Shown: positions 11,250 through 23,430, counted from the stretch's first letter. The stretch is 64,000 nucleotides of DNA from Symsagittifera roscoffensis (GCF_963678635.1 NC_087071.1:36478438-36542437), one strand, 5' to 3'. Program-made: numbers and translations. The notes: generated by a model from the letters alone, not told the origin.

Positions 11250-12854
11250 TATGTTGATTTTGTTACTGGTCGAAATTTTTGATAACCATTTGTGAGTTTT
11301 TTTTTTAGCAACGGAGGATTTTACTGTGGATTGTATAATTGTTTGCTGTAACGTCTGATTTTTTGGTTTTGGAGTTGTAAAATTAAGATGAATGGGTGAA
11401 ATACTTTGTTGTGCTGTCGTTGTTTTTGTTTCAACCACTTTTTCATTCAAAAAATGTGATGGAGTTTGTACATTTTGTTGTGGAGATTTCTGGTTCCGTT
11501 TAAAATGTTTTGCTGAAAATAAGTGGCGTTTAAGCTAAAGTTTCCTGTTCTATCGGGAAGTAATGTGTTAATTTTTAAAGGTGTTGCTTCAATTGTAAGT
11601 GAGTATACTTTAACATAATCTTTGTCAATAGAAGTTGTGCTAATTGATGGGCTTGATATATCTGTAGGTATCTTAATAAATAATGATGGGTCCATTCAGG
11701 GTCCCAAACATAATCTTTTTGTTCTGCTAAAATGCTAAAATAGTTTCGTCATCTGTATTTTGTGGTCTAAAATTTTTTCTTGCTACAGCTATAAGATCAA
11801 TGTTATGAACAAAATAATCAATTATGAACCATGGTAAGATCTTTTTTAAATTGTGTTAAACGTGTTGTGTTATATCATTTTTAGTTAAATTTTCACGGAT
11901 TGCATTTAAAAATTTAGAAAATACATTTATTTCTTGTCGTACAGTTGTATGTCGGGTTGTTTAATTTTTTGATTCGCCTTGAGGTTCTTTCAACTCCAAT
12001 ATTGATAAATAGCTATAGATAAGTGAAAATACATTGTTTGTGAATATTGAGTTTGCTCTTTGTGAGTTTTGATGTTGTTTATTTTTTATGTATTCTGTAA
12101 AAACTTTTGAAAGTTCAATACCTATGTCATCGATTTGAATGAGGTATTTGTCATGAAAATCATTTGGTGAACTAATTTCAATTGTGTAGATTCCATATTG
12201 TGATGTGGGATTACATAGATCTTGGAGATTGTGGTCAAGGAGTTCCCTTTTTGTTTTTACATCGGGAAATTCTGTTGTGCATGGACTTTCGCCTTTTTCG
12301 AATAATTTTACAATTATTTAATTTTAAAATTGTATATGTCCTCGAGATTCAGCTTGTGGTTTTGTTAAAAATGGGAGTGGGAAGTTTACTAGTTTTTCTT
12401 CATTTCGATTCTTTTTTGAGTTTTATTACTGTTAATGTGCGAATTTCAATGTGAATTATTGGTTGAATCCAATTTAAAAGACGTATTGGTTTGCTTGCGT
12501 ATGACTTTTTTTCAAACGTTTTACTTTGATTGATGCTTGTGACGTGGTTTTTGATTCCGAGAAGTATAATTGATTGTCATTTTGAAGGTTTTTATTTATT
12601 GAGTCTTTTAAATTGTGGAGTTCTTGTATTGCGCTTGTTTCTGAGTCTGAGACTGCGTTTCTTTGTTTTGAAAATCGTTTTCGAAAAATTTGTTTTTGTT
12701 TGCTTAAATTTTTTTTCCCAAGTGTTTGTCGTTTTGTTCTTATATATCCTGTTGTTTGTTTGTGTGGTGTGATTACGAGGTCGTATCTTTCGTCGTTAAT
12801 TATACAGTTGTGTAATAATTTTGTTGGTTTTTTTTCTAAATTGTCTCTTGACAT
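11250..12854 (-). pseudogene. Gag-like 5' coding region, copy B
   Basis: This is the second copy of the 5' Gag-like region. Its first frame, ATG at 12854 to a stop at 12474, gives 126 residues that are strongly basic (many Lys/Arg, with KRQTLGKKNLSKQKQ), consistent with an RNA-binding or matrix-like N-terminus. Coding then continues with stops, including LDHNLQDLCNPTSQYGIYTI near 12200 and the 11695-11447 frame. It ends abruptly at 11250, where sequence matching 8281 of copy A meets LTR copy A. Function is inferred from position only. Confidence 0.5.
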
Positions 12855-12936
12855 AAGGTTCAGGATGATGGAAGCAAGATTGGGATTAAACTGTTAGTTC
12901 TTACAATTTTTTGTGGTTAGTTCAACTTGGGCCATA

Positions 12937-14213
12937 TGTTGTAGGGTTGGAGAGAAAAGCAAATATCGATTCGTGAGAATGATTTTTACTTTCTCGTGAA
13001 CAAATTTAAGCTAAGATAGACTTACCTAATCTTACTTAGGGGTAGTGATTTGTGATCAGGGGTTGGAGAATAGTAAACCGATCCACAAAGTTCAGGTATA
13101 ATTAGAATGCAAGTAGTTTGTTAGGTACTATTTTAGGACATACTAAGCTTAAGTGTTTTAGCCTGGGTCGTCTAAGAGGAAGGGATTCAAGTGAAGGATG
13201 AGTAACCGAAGTTCTTCACTGTTTATCCTAATTAGAATGGTTAGTCTTTGAAAAATTTCTGTTAATTCTGGGTCGTTAAAAAGGGTTGGGTAGTGAATCG
13301 ACGTTTGAAGTCGTTAGACACTAATTAATTTGGGATGGGGAGAACAAAATTGTTCTATTTGATTCAAGGATAAGCCTTGATGATCAAAATATTTAGGTAA
13401 AATTAATTTAATTTAAGTTAAGTGAATTTAATTTAAATAGCCAAGGGAAGCCTTGATAATCGATTATTTTAAATGATATTAATTTGAGTGAAAACAAGGA
13501 TAAGCTTTGATAACTTTTTAAAAAAAGATTAAGTGAAAAAAGTTAAGATTTAGTTTTGGTTATGTTAATGTTTTGAGATTTGCTATTATGTTTTCGGCGA
13601 TGAAGCTGGGAAAAAAAGGATAATTTATATATACAAGCAATTTGCTTTATACTAACTATATTGTATTTTTATTTTAATAAATTTTTTTTCCAAGATGTTT
13701 TGAGTTTACTGCAGGTTTTTGAGAAGAAAGACTAGGGTTGTTTTTATCGGTCGTTATTGTACAATTATTAGGTTTAGCGCCAGTGAAGATTGTTGAAAAT
13801 TTTTCTCCAAAATTTTAAGTCAGAAAATGAAAATTTAAACTTACCGCTAGAAGTATTCTAAATATAAAAATTTGGTCTGGCTTTTGCCGTACGAGCATGA
13901 AATCTATTCGTAGATTTCTTCCTAATCGTATGTCGTCTCTTTTCCGAGGTCTTCTTCCAATACCGGGTAGTTCTCGTATTGTTCGGAAAATTGGCTCTGA
14001 TCTATTGAGTCGTAGAGACATTTTTACTAAGTTTTGTCAAATAACATTTTTGAAATATTGTGTTTGTCTTATTCTAATCTAATGTTCTGATTAATGTTTC
14101 TAATCTAAGTTGGTTAAGGTCTTGTTCGAGACTTTTGGTCGCACCAGATGAGTTAAGATTGGGTTGTATAACTCATAGAGTAATTTCGGATAGGGTACAC
14201 CGTCTGCTCGTCA
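12937..14213 (-). repeat. Long terminal repeat, copy B (about 1.28 kb)
   Basis: Second copy of the LTR. It starts (minus strand) at TGACGAGCAGACGG and ends in CA two bases before TGGCCCAAGTTGAACTAA. It aligns with 9962-11241 over its whole length with scattered substitutions and small indels, including a shortened run near 13110. It marks the outer 5' border of the retroelement block. The six bases next to the outer end (ATAGCG, minus strand) are also next to copy A. Confidence 0.65.
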
Positions 14214-15100
14214 CGCTATTTTATTTTCGGCCGGATAGATTCGTGCAACTTCTTAGTCTAATACCAATCTTAATCTTACTCTTAAATCTCCTAGTCTCAA
14301 TAGATCTAAAGTATACTGGTTTTATACGAGTCGGTCTCTTTGGAGAAGGCAACTAAATTCTAAGTTAAACTCAAATCTCTCTGGTGCTGAAATTACAATT
14401 AATTTCAGCACTTACAAATAAGTGGGTAGTTAGTTTGATGGAGCATGATTGGTTAGTTTTCAATATTTTATAGAGATAAAATGTCAGAATAATATCCAAT
14501 AATAAAATCTAGTTTAGATCTGGTTCCACTATGACCAGTGGCCGCGCTAGAGCGACACTGATCAAGGTCCTGCTTGGTTCCAATCTGAATGTACATTTTA
14601 CGGGATTGCATTGGGTAATCCGACGGAATGATGTTACTGTCCGAACATTCTGGCTTAGTGTCGTAAAAAGTGTTTAATAATTATTCTCTCTCTGACTCCC
14701 TGCAAGCAAAACATATCTACCGTTTACTCGTAATTATTAAAGTTGAGCTTTTGAACGGTAACAAATTTTTTAGTACATCAATCTCGTCACTTATTGTTTT
14801 TTTTTTAGTTTTCGTTAGTTTATATCTGGTTTTCCTTCTTAGCTTGAAGCATCACTGATGATTCTCTTTAATTCCTAGTCATTGTTAAGTTGTCCGATGT
14901 AATAATGGTATTTTCCTGTTGTGTTATCGGTGCCAGTCGTCTTTCTATGCTGGCATTGTGCCTTCTTTACAGAAGATGTTCAACTCCGGAGTGCGTATAC
15001 TTCCTTCGAAAACTTCGCATAAGCGGTTTTATTGGCAAAGTTTTGCCAATCGTTATAACTGATTTTAAAAGAACTCTTCCACCAACTAATTTGAACGTTT
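14214..15100. other. No gene recognised
   Basis: Unique-looking DNA beyond the retroelement LTR. Short frames at 14135-14356, 14670-14858 and 14890-15102 show no recognisable domain, and their codon use is not distinctive. Nothing further can be supported. Confidence 0.3.
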
Positions 15101-16640
15101 GAACCGAGGGTCGCTAACGGGGAGGTTTTGAGCTCGGTTCTAAACCATATTTGTGTTCTTCGGGGTGCCTGTTTCTGATCGCTGGACGACTGTCAAGATG
15201 TTCGTTTTGAATTCTATTATCTGTTGCCCAGTTGAAAGCTTTCGCTTTTAACAAAAATGACTTTCCGTTGCCTAAAACAGCAAGTTTTCCAAAAAGGAAT
15301 TTGGTTTACAATTGAATTTTGTTCAAAATAGGAAAAGTTATTTCAGATTGAAAAGTGTTCCAAAGATTCCAGATGACTTTTGACACCGAATCAATGTTGG
15401 TAGGTTACTCTCAATTTCGTCTGTAATTAAGGTTTAATCGTATCAATGAAATTTTTTACCAATCGACATTTATATAGTCGTAATCGATTTCTTTGCTTGT
15501 AGATTTTGTTACGGCTGGTGGTGAAGTGAGTAGGAAGATAAATAAAGTGTTAACTTCTGAAAAGCTTATATGCAATCTGAGCAGTAATTTTCACAATATT
15601 AAATTATTCTATTGATATTCATGTGGACACAACCATATATTTTGAAAGGGATTCTATAAAAAAAACCTTTTAAGACCTGTCAATCTTAGGACTAATCTTT
15701 GTACAAAGTTTGTGGTTCATTTACAATAATTCGTCGGAAGTATGAAGTTCCTGGTAAATATTTGAAAATTTAATGTTTTCGTACCTCCCGTTACTCTTCA
15801 AGTGCCTTGGCCAGCGACTTTAGTATGTTATCTTCTTCTTTCAATCATTTCGTTGCTGATGAAGTTTATTATTTTTTGTGATCTTTCTGGCAAATAATTA
15901 CTGATCGCCTTACCCGATAATCAAGGATACTTTTTGTCCTCTAGTTGGACCAAAAATCCATTTTTAGAATAGTTTTTTTGGCAAAGGGTTGGTATTAGGA
16001 TTCCAGAGTGTAAGAGGGAAATTTTGAGCTTGGGTCTTAATTATATCCTTGCTCTTCGAATTGTCTGTTCCTTTTCTCCGGACTGCTGTTAAGCTGTCCG
16101 TCTTCAATTCTGTGATTTGCCACCCGCAAACTCCGACAAATTTGATTTTCCGTTGTCTAAAACAAAAAAAAACCAAATTGTATTTCTATTGAAGTGTGTT
16201 TCACAATGGGGAAAAATTTGTTTCCAATTTAAATATGCTCCTAAGATTCCAGATGAGTTTTGAAACTGATTCAAAATAGGGAGGTTGCTCTGATTCAGGT
16301 ACTAATGAGTTTTTTTTTACCATGCCGTTGAAAAATTTTGATAAACAGTACAAGATTTTAATTTTACATTCTTCTAATCGCTGAACAATGGTAAATCATC
16401 CTATTGATATGTATGTGGCCAAACACAGGTTTTGAAACAAATTGCATACCAAACAACCTTGGATGAGTCACATAAAACATTTTAGGGGTTGTTGATCTTA
16501 GGACATAGGGTCCATATATAACAATCCGTCGGAATTATAAAGGTCCTGGTAAAATTGTAAGAAAATTGTTATATGTATCTATGGCTTATTGTCCATATAT
16601 AACAATCCGTCGAAATTATAAAGGTCCTGGTAAAATTGTA
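15100..16640. repeat. Diverged tandem duplication, with an 82-bp mini-duplication
   Basis: Two diverged segments, about 15100-15790 and 15990-16600, share ordered words (GATTCCAGATGA, TTGAAA...GATTCAAA, a shared CTGTTAAGCTGTCC/CTGTCAAGATGTTC block, ATTCATGTGG/ATGTATGTGG). At 16500-16640 a shorter unit beginning TCCATATATAACAATCCGTC is repeated almost exactly, about 80 bp apart. No coding function is evident. The frame at 16176-15964 (minus) is not recognised. Confidence 0.6.
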
Positions 16641-16770
16641 AGAAAATTGAAAATTGCTTTTTCGGTTTGTGGAAATTTAAAATAAGAATTTTCGGTTTAT
16701 GGATTTCAACCCGGGGTCACATTACCTTTCCAGGCCTTTTTGTTGGTTTTAATCGGTTTTCTTTATAAGA

Positions 16771-17016
16771 CCGCTCAAAAACCGCTCAAATCTTGCTTGA
16801 AAAACCGTTCAAAAATCACCGAAAGAAATGAGCCGTTTTTGAGCGGTTTTTAAGCAAGATTTGAGCGGTTTGAGCGGTTTTTTCAAAAAAACCGCCCAGA
16901 CCGCCCAAACCGCTCAAACCGCTCAAATCTTGCTGAAAAACCGCTCAAAAACCGCTCATTTCTTGCGGTGATTTTTGAACGGTTTTTCAAGCAAGATTTG
17001 AGCGGTTTTTGAGCGG
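16771..17016. repeat. 246-bp GAGCGGTTTTT-rich palindrome
   Basis: The block reads nearly the same on both strands. It starts CCGCTCAAAAACCGCTCAAA and ends TTTGAGCGGTTTTTGAGCGG, with further mirrored words (TCTTGCTTGAAAAACCG and CGGTTTTTCAAGCAAGA) towards a centre near 16893. The unit GAGCGGTTTTT/AAAAACCGCTC is iterated. It could extrude as a large hairpin and resembles a foldback element or MITE. CCCGGG words lie outside both ends (about 16711 and 17026). Confidence 0.8.
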
Positions 17017-17037
17017 GATCTCGACCCGGGTAGTGTT

Positions 17038-17241
17038 TTATAGCATTTGTTGATCTTCAAATACCTTGACCAGCGGTTTCAAGATAATATAATATTCAAT
17101 TAGGAGGGCAAGCATTTTGTTGTTGATGAAACTTTTTAAGTCTTGTACTGAATTTCTGGTTCTCAAATCTACAAAGCCAATAACTTCAGGGGCTATATCT
17201 TTAAAAGTAAAATTAAAAAATAAATTTTTTTCAGCGACCAT
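17038..17241 (-). pseudogene. Possible hAT-type transposase fragment
   Basis: A 67-residue open frame includes IEYYIILKPLVKVFEDQQ, which resembles the helical ILKPF-type segment of hAT/ZBED transposases. A diverged copy of the same DNA lies at about 15790-15900. No BED finger, catalytic residue or terminal repeat can be attached to it. It could equally be a chance similarity in a short frame. Confidence 0.25.
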
Positions 17242-18725
17242 AGTAGCCGTGATTGCATGACAACGCCGAAAGTAAGCCTTGTGATCATTAACTATTTCAA
17301 AATGCCAGCCTTACAAATCAGCTTTATAAGGTTCCAGTGTCAAATAAACAGCGACCAATTATTCAGTTCATTAATTGTATTTTTGGCTTCCTGATGGTTT
17401 AAAATTCTACTCGCAAATAAAACTGTCTTTCAGTCACTCTTACTAAGTTTTATAAGAGAAGCATATAATCAGCCATATTTCTGGTTTTAATTCTAAATAA
17501 TTGTGTGTTCATTTGACCAATTTAATATTGATTTTATGTTTGGTAGCAAACGACTTCTTAAGTACCAATCTTAGGAAAAGTTTTAATGAAGTGACAATTG
17601 GATTCGACCCAAAACTTGAATATGGTTTTTTAAATCTGAGTTTTGGTACAAAATTCAGTTGCGGTATTTTTTTTTTGAAAGAAACAAAAAAAGATTCAGA
17701 GAGTCCAAAAACCAACCATTCAATTTCCTTTTAAATGATTCAAATGTCAGCCCTTTACGACAAAATGGTGTTCATCTTGAATCTTGAGTTGATCTAACTG
17801 TCTCTACGACTTCTTCTCTGATGTCGTTCAAGCTCCATTGGTAGAAGCAAAGATAAAAAGTAGTAAAATCCAAATTTCCGCTGATTGAGTCCCTCACTCT
17901 TTGAAATTTGTCTGGCATGTCGCCAAACTCAATAAAAATTGTTTAAAAATTGGTATGTGCCTGTGATAACTCCATGTAAAATACAAAAAGTGCACTCTTT
18001 GCTCGAAAAAATTGTCAAATTTCAATTGGCTACATAATTTTTATGAGATGGAATTTAGTAAAACTAGACTTCTTAGATTTGAGACTATTAGATGCCATAA
18101 TCTCTAGTTACTCGTGTATGGCTGGCAACCGGTTTTCTTTTTGGAAAAATTGTGATTCATACACTTCGGGTACAACGCTAGCACAGTCGACCTATCTTTC
18201 TTGCAAGTAACAACAAATGGACTTTTAAATCTAACTTCTTCTTCTCTGTTTTTTTTCTAGTTTTTCAATAAATTCTTCGAATATAAGTTTTTGGAAACTC
18301 TGGAAACTGAGAATCTGGAAATTGTTTTTTCATTGTTTGTTACGATTTTCCGTTGCAAGATCCAGAAAGTCCGTCCATCCAGTTTGATGTTGTTTTTCTT
18401 ATTGAAGTACACTTTGCTGCAAGTGCTGCTTTCTTTCGAGCCTGGGCTCTTTTTGACCGTGCATGAGAGTTGTTTTGCGCGCTGTTTTTTTGTGATAATC
18501 TAATTCTGCATATCTGTATCAGAATAAAATTTGCTTTTATGTCAAAAAAACACCATTTTAACTATCAAAGAAGCCAGTCGACGTCAAAAATTGAGTGAAT
18601 TTTTTTCTTAAACTAAGATTAAAAAATCACTTGACACAATGCAATCAGTTTTTTCAGCAAGTTCGAAACAACAATGAATTCACAAGAAATATTTTTTCTT
18701 CAATAGGAAATTCAGTTCATAATTG
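17242..18725. other. No gene recognised
   Basis: AT-rich DNA with only short frames (17501-17734 on plus, 17715-17509 on minus, 18291-18503 on plus). None carries a recognisable domain, and those on opposite strands overlap each other. No RNA gene was identified by eye. Confidence 0.3.
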
Positions 18726-18908
18726 AAAACAAGTCTGTCCACCAAAACAACGGTTGGTGGTTTTTCTGGATTATTTTTTGGTCGCAACTTTGTAAATTTC
18801 ACTTGCTATTGCACAATATATGCAATAGCAAGTGAAATTTACAAAGTTGCGACCAAAAAATAATCCAGAAAAACCACCAACCGTTGTTTTGGTGGACAGA
18901 CTTGTTTT
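18726..18908. repeat. Perfect 88-bp inverted repeat with 7-nt loop
   Basis: Bases 18726-18813 and 18821-18908 are exact reverse complements, separated by CAATATA. The arm begins AAAACAAGTCTGTCCACC. Just beyond the right arm the word TGTTTTGGTGGACAGA is repeated once more (18886-18919). An exact hairpin of this size is either very recent (foldback element, hairpin RNA source) or a fold-back sequencing/assembly artefact. Confidence 0.9.
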
Positions 18909-21559
18909 GGTGGACAGATTCAAAAAATCTTGATTAAATTAATTATTTTGTCTCCAAAAACTTAACTTTTTCACCGTTTTTCAGGAAGAAAACCTTCTTT
19001 GTTTTTTTTTCGTAAAAATAGATTTTTCGTAGGATTTCCAAAGACAGCGTACATTGGTTTCTATCAATTTGACACACCTTTTGTATGGAAAACATCAGGG
19101 AACTATTCCTGCTTCGAAATTTTATAAGCATCTTTAATTGAAGTCAAAATATATTTTCATTTTCCATTTTATACTGTATAAAATGAAGTTTTAGGCCTTC
19201 TTACGTAATACGGGACGCAACCCCGTAACTAGAGCCTTTTGAGGGCCCTCGGTTTGAATCCGGCAGTAGATGTAGATCGCCTCAGCCCCATCCCAGTTGC
19301 GTTTATGCCCCGCAATATAATTTCAACGTGAGCCCTCTTGGTCGTCGCAGTATTCGTGAATATGCAACCTGAGAAATTCCGCCAAAATGTGTGAATACGA
19401 CTCAAGAGTTCCGAAGTCCAATAACGATAAATTTGAGTTGATGGTAGATAATAGAAAGACTGGAACCGGGAATTTTGCTTACGTTGTTGTTCCCTGAATT
19501 TTACTGCGTGTTTCCTGGTGAGCAAGTAAGGCAGGCAGTTCATAAACAACTCGACTTCGAGCGGGCATACTTGATTACAACAGGTTTGTGGGTAGTCGGA
19601 TTTGTAGCTGCACAGTCTTCACTTTGGACGGGAGTTTTGCTAATGGAAAAAAAACAAATCGCTCGGATAACTGACGGTGTGTCTCAGAGTTCGGACGTTT
19701 CATGGGACCGTCACTTAACATAGCGGCTTTTTTTCGCACACTCCTCGATACTGCGGCATGCGTTCCGGCAGTGCCCTCGCAAAGACTATAAATGGCACTT
19801 AGACCCTTCATTCTCCCACCTACGTGTGCTAAATCGTCCCCTTGAAAATCCCATAAACGGAGGGTCTGGTCGGTCAGAATTGTCTTATCGGTCAGAATTT
19901 TTTCTTGTCCCACAAAGTTTGTAGTTTGAACTAATAAGGGGAACCCTTGCGCCGGAACTATTTCCGCTGTACTCTTGTTAAATTTGATGAAAGTTCAACC
20001 TCACCCTCAAATTCAGCAGGACTTCAATTTTATTATGAGAGGCACCTTTGTATAATGTGAAAGCTAATGAATAGTATGTAGCTGGGTTTTGACTAATGCA
20101 TGCAATAAATAGAAAAGCAAACAAACTACTAAACTGAAAATTGTTGGTATTTCAAAAAAATTTAGCCCCGCTTCTGGTGAAATATACAACACTGTACCAA
20201 TAGTCATTACACCACCACCCCACATGGAAACTATGGGTACCGTCCAAATGGATACGTTGGATACTAGAGTTATTTAACCCGTTCATCCACAAACACGGGC
20301 CAATCGGACCCTCTGGCCCAGGTGATAAAGACTCTCGGAATAGCCCTATCATAGCTCAACATCCAGTGGTTGCAATGGAATCAAAATTTAGTATGTTGTA
20401 AGCCTATTTGAGGGAAATTGATGTGTAGAACAGTGCTTCCAGTGTTACTCCCTAAGCCAATTGTCCCCACACGACTTCGTTTTTCTTGAAGTCGTTTCTC
20501 GGGCCTCACTGAACGCAGGGAGCCGAAACTTTGAGATATGTAGGTGGTGACAATGACCATCATGTATTTTAGTTCGAACCAATTCTGATGGTTGGACCGG
20601 AAGCTATTAGCACCTCGGAAAAACCTGCCTTCTCCCCATAAAAAGGCAACTTACGCAAAACAATGGGAAAGGTCTCATATAAAAGTTAAAATGCACATTA
20701 CCCACTATCCCCAAAATGCGTCCTAGTGAATGTAGCCAATCTGACCTTTGAATGACCTCTAGGCGTTTTTGAACAAAATTGCAAAAAAACCTGGTGAGTG
20801 AGTTAAAACAATGAAAAGTAGTGCCAGAAAAAATAGGCAGTAATTAAATGCAGTGTGGGAACTAATATTTTAATTAGTATGATCGCACGCTAAAAATACT
20901 TAGATCCCCGACGGTGGTTTTTTGGTGCAATTACACCCCTAACAGACAAACAAACAACCTTCCTCTCAAGGCAGGAAAGTCGGGAACAAAATATAATACA
21001 GATTGAAGTTTCAGAAATTTGAAATGAAGTAGCCACATTTGAAAAGGACCTAGGAGGCCGGAACGCTTAAAGGATAACTAAATAGAGCCTTTAGGAAGTT
21101 GTTCAAGAACACGTAACTTGGTTTACAGGTTAAATTGGACTTTATATTCGCATAACTGAGTTGGAGATACTTGACGTTCACAACTAGCGTCTTCAGGGTA
21201 AAACTCCGCTTAAGATTTTGCGCACAAGGGTACCGGAGTATACTTCATGAATTGTAGGGACGGTCATAATTATAACTATATTTGAAACTCGAATAGACAA
21301 TCATAGGGAAAAAGTAACGGGTAGCGGACCCTTACGTTGAACAAGTGGCGGACAGAACAAGTGACCCTTCAGAGAGCGAATAGTTGGTTTTCGGATATAA
21401 AGGACAAGCAGTACAGAGACAGTGGAGTATCGTAGTTAGTTAGAGAAGAAAAAATTCCCGTGGTTAAAGAGATCAGTTAATGTACCTCGAAGGAATAGTG
21501 ATCCGTAGAGCGACACTTTTAAATTTACTAGGTCGAACTGAGTATTTGCTTGAAAGTAC
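18909..21559. other. No gene recognised; sequence up to the assembly gap
   Basis: From about 19.2 kb this stretch is visibly less AT-rich than its surroundings. It has two longish minus-strand frames (19549-19229, 106 residues; 19913-19575, 112 residues) with no recognised domain. A short doubled word TCGGTCAGAATT occurs near 19876-19900. No splice structure or family match could be supported. Confidence 0.3.
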
Positions 21560-21759
21560 NNNNNNNNNNNNNNNNNNNNNNNNNNNNNNNNNNNNNNNNN
21601 NNNNNNNNNNNNNNNNNNNNNNNNNNNNNNNNNNNNNNNNNNNNNNNNNNNNNNNNNNNNNNNNNNNNNNNNNNNNNNNNNNNNNNNNNNNNNNNNNNNN
21701 NNNNNNNNNNNNNNNNNNNNNNNNNNNNNNNNNNNNNNNNNNNNNNNNNNNNNNNNNNN
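21560..21759. other. Assembly gap (200 N)
   Basis: Exactly 200 undetermined bases, probably a scaffolding placeholder of unknown true size. Continuity between the two sides is inferred by the assembler and not shown by sequence. Confidence 0.99.
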
Positions 21760-23110
21760 TAGCCACGTTAAAATTCTACTCGCTGGTTTATTTATTTTTC
21801 GTTATACTACAGCCTGAAAAAGAGTTGAAAAAAATACTACCTGAAAAGAGGAGTAGAAAACAAATCAATGCACTATTGAGTTTTGCTTAACTGATACATG
21901 CTACAGTTAATTAAAAACACTTGCCTCTTTAAATATTTACACTAGTATAACATAAACTTATATTTTTATACATAATAGACACGAATACATCTGCTTCAAT
22001 TTTCATAAGTTCAATTTTCCGAAGAAAAAACATCATTCAAAACATTTTAGTTTAAAAAAAATTTTTTAGTTATTTTTCATAGGGAACAAAAAACAACAGA
22101 CAAAACAATACTTTCAAAAAACTGACAAATCAAACGCAACTTAATATTTAGCATTTATTTGAACGTAATGCGCAACTTTTTTTAGCAACAAAAAAGTAAA
22201 AAATATATTTGATGTACAGTCTGTTGAGTATATCTTTGGAACTAATAATTTCTGATTAATCCATGTATATCTGAAAACAATTTCACGATACACCAAGGTT
22301 ATTTGGATAATTGTGCTTTGTTTTCTTTTCTGAGTAGGTTTTCTTTCTTTTCCTTTGTATCAAAGACATCAATGAACATGATAAGCATTTTGAAGATATC
22401 ACAATTCATGAAATGTTCGATTAATCCTTAGGTTGCTTTCTGATGCTTGATATGGCTTCTATAATTTGCATATGAAGCCTCAAAAACTTTCGTTGACCGA
22501 ATCCAATTTAATTACATCTATCAATGTCACATCAGAGAAAAAACGGAAATGTTTTCTTAGAGCTTTTCTCCCATAAGAAGGCGAACTACAGAAAATATAT
22601 TAATTCAGATCAGCATCATATCTATTCAAATAAATAATCATTAGTGCGATCAACGAACAACAACTAGATACCAATTTTAACTTCCGGAGTAGCAGGTACG
22701 ACTCTACTAGTCGAGTAGCACTCTGAGAGCTAAAAGGAAAAATCTTAACACTCCACTGATTGAAACCTATTGAAGTCAAAATTTGTTCCAAAACCCAGTA
22801 CAATTTTTGGAAATAATAACAACCCAAATCTCCCATAGACCGCAAATTTCACACTTGAGAGTCATAAAAATCAATAAAAAACATTTAAAAACCTTAAAGT
22901 CAAGATATACTCTGAGCTACAACTAATAAGTAGACTTAATTTCAACGAAAAAATAAACAATAACTTTTCACGATTTTAAGTTTTTATAGTTTTCTTGTAT
23001 ATATTTAGTTTTTATATAGTTTCCTATGCAAACACAGTGCTGGATTAAATTAACCCCCGTACCGAACTTTTTGGCCATAATCATATCTGATCATTGTAAA
23101 ATCATACAAA
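21760..23110. other. No gene recognised
   Basis: AT-rich DNA without a supportable gene. The minus-strand frame at 22845-22600 has no recognised domain. A short word TGCTGGATTAAATTAACC near 23039-23057 resembles the ends of the palindromic elements at 54-61 kb, but no element body is present. Confidence 0.3.
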
Positions 23111-23196
23111 ATTCATGTCTGTAACAGATGTGCAGCATGTCTATATTCGGCATCCACATACCTACATCAGACCTGCATCAGGTGTGCTAACTGACG

Positions 23197-23430
23197 ATAT
23201 GCTCACACCTGCAGCATGCATGATCATGCCTGAAACGAACATGCTCACAACTGCAGGATACATGATCAAGCCTGAACCGAATATGCTCACACCTGCAGGA
23301 TACATGATCATGTCTGAACTGAATATGCTCACACCTGCAGGATACATTATCATACCTTAACTAAACATGCCCACACCTGCAGGATACATGACCACCCCTG
23401 GTCGAAACATGCTCACACCTGCTTAAACGC
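23197..23430. repeat. 42-bp minisatellite, about 5.5 copies
   Basis: The unit begins ATGCTCACACCTGCAGGATA and continues to about 42 bases with CATGATCATGCCTGAAC-type sequence; the last copy is truncated. Because 42 is a multiple of three, both strands stay open through the array (23115-23360 plus, 23353-23162 minus), giving repetitive peptides without evidence of expression. Copies differ by substitutions, so the array is not brand new. Confidence 0.85.

Larger units (their letters stand above)
1750..14213 (-). mobile_element. Decayed Ty3/Gypsy-type LTR retroelement, 5' end duplicated
   Basis: Reading the minus strand from high to low coordinates gives LTR, 5' gag block, a second LTR, a second 5' gag block, the rest of gag with a damaged zinc knuckle, an aspartic protease (DSGAESN), reverse transcriptase (YLDD), a fragmentary RNase H region, an HHCC/DDE integrase and a GPY/F-like tail. 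RT ahead of integrase is the Ty3/Gypsy order. Many in-frame stops and frame changes show that it is dead. The 3' LTR is not in the window. The duplicated 5' block means either a tandem duplication or one family member inserted into the gag of another. Confidence 0.85.

Noticed and set aside
19240-19275. tRNA B-box-like GGTTTGAATCC
   Set aside because: No A box, acceptor stem or cloverleaf could be built around it; probably chance.
21473-21890. Open frames running through the N block
   Set aside because: Frames are open only because undetermined bases cannot contain stops.
23197-23430. Regular repeats that could suggest a CRISPR array
   Set aside because: Units are contiguous 42-bp tandem copies with no unique spacers, in a eukaryotic context.
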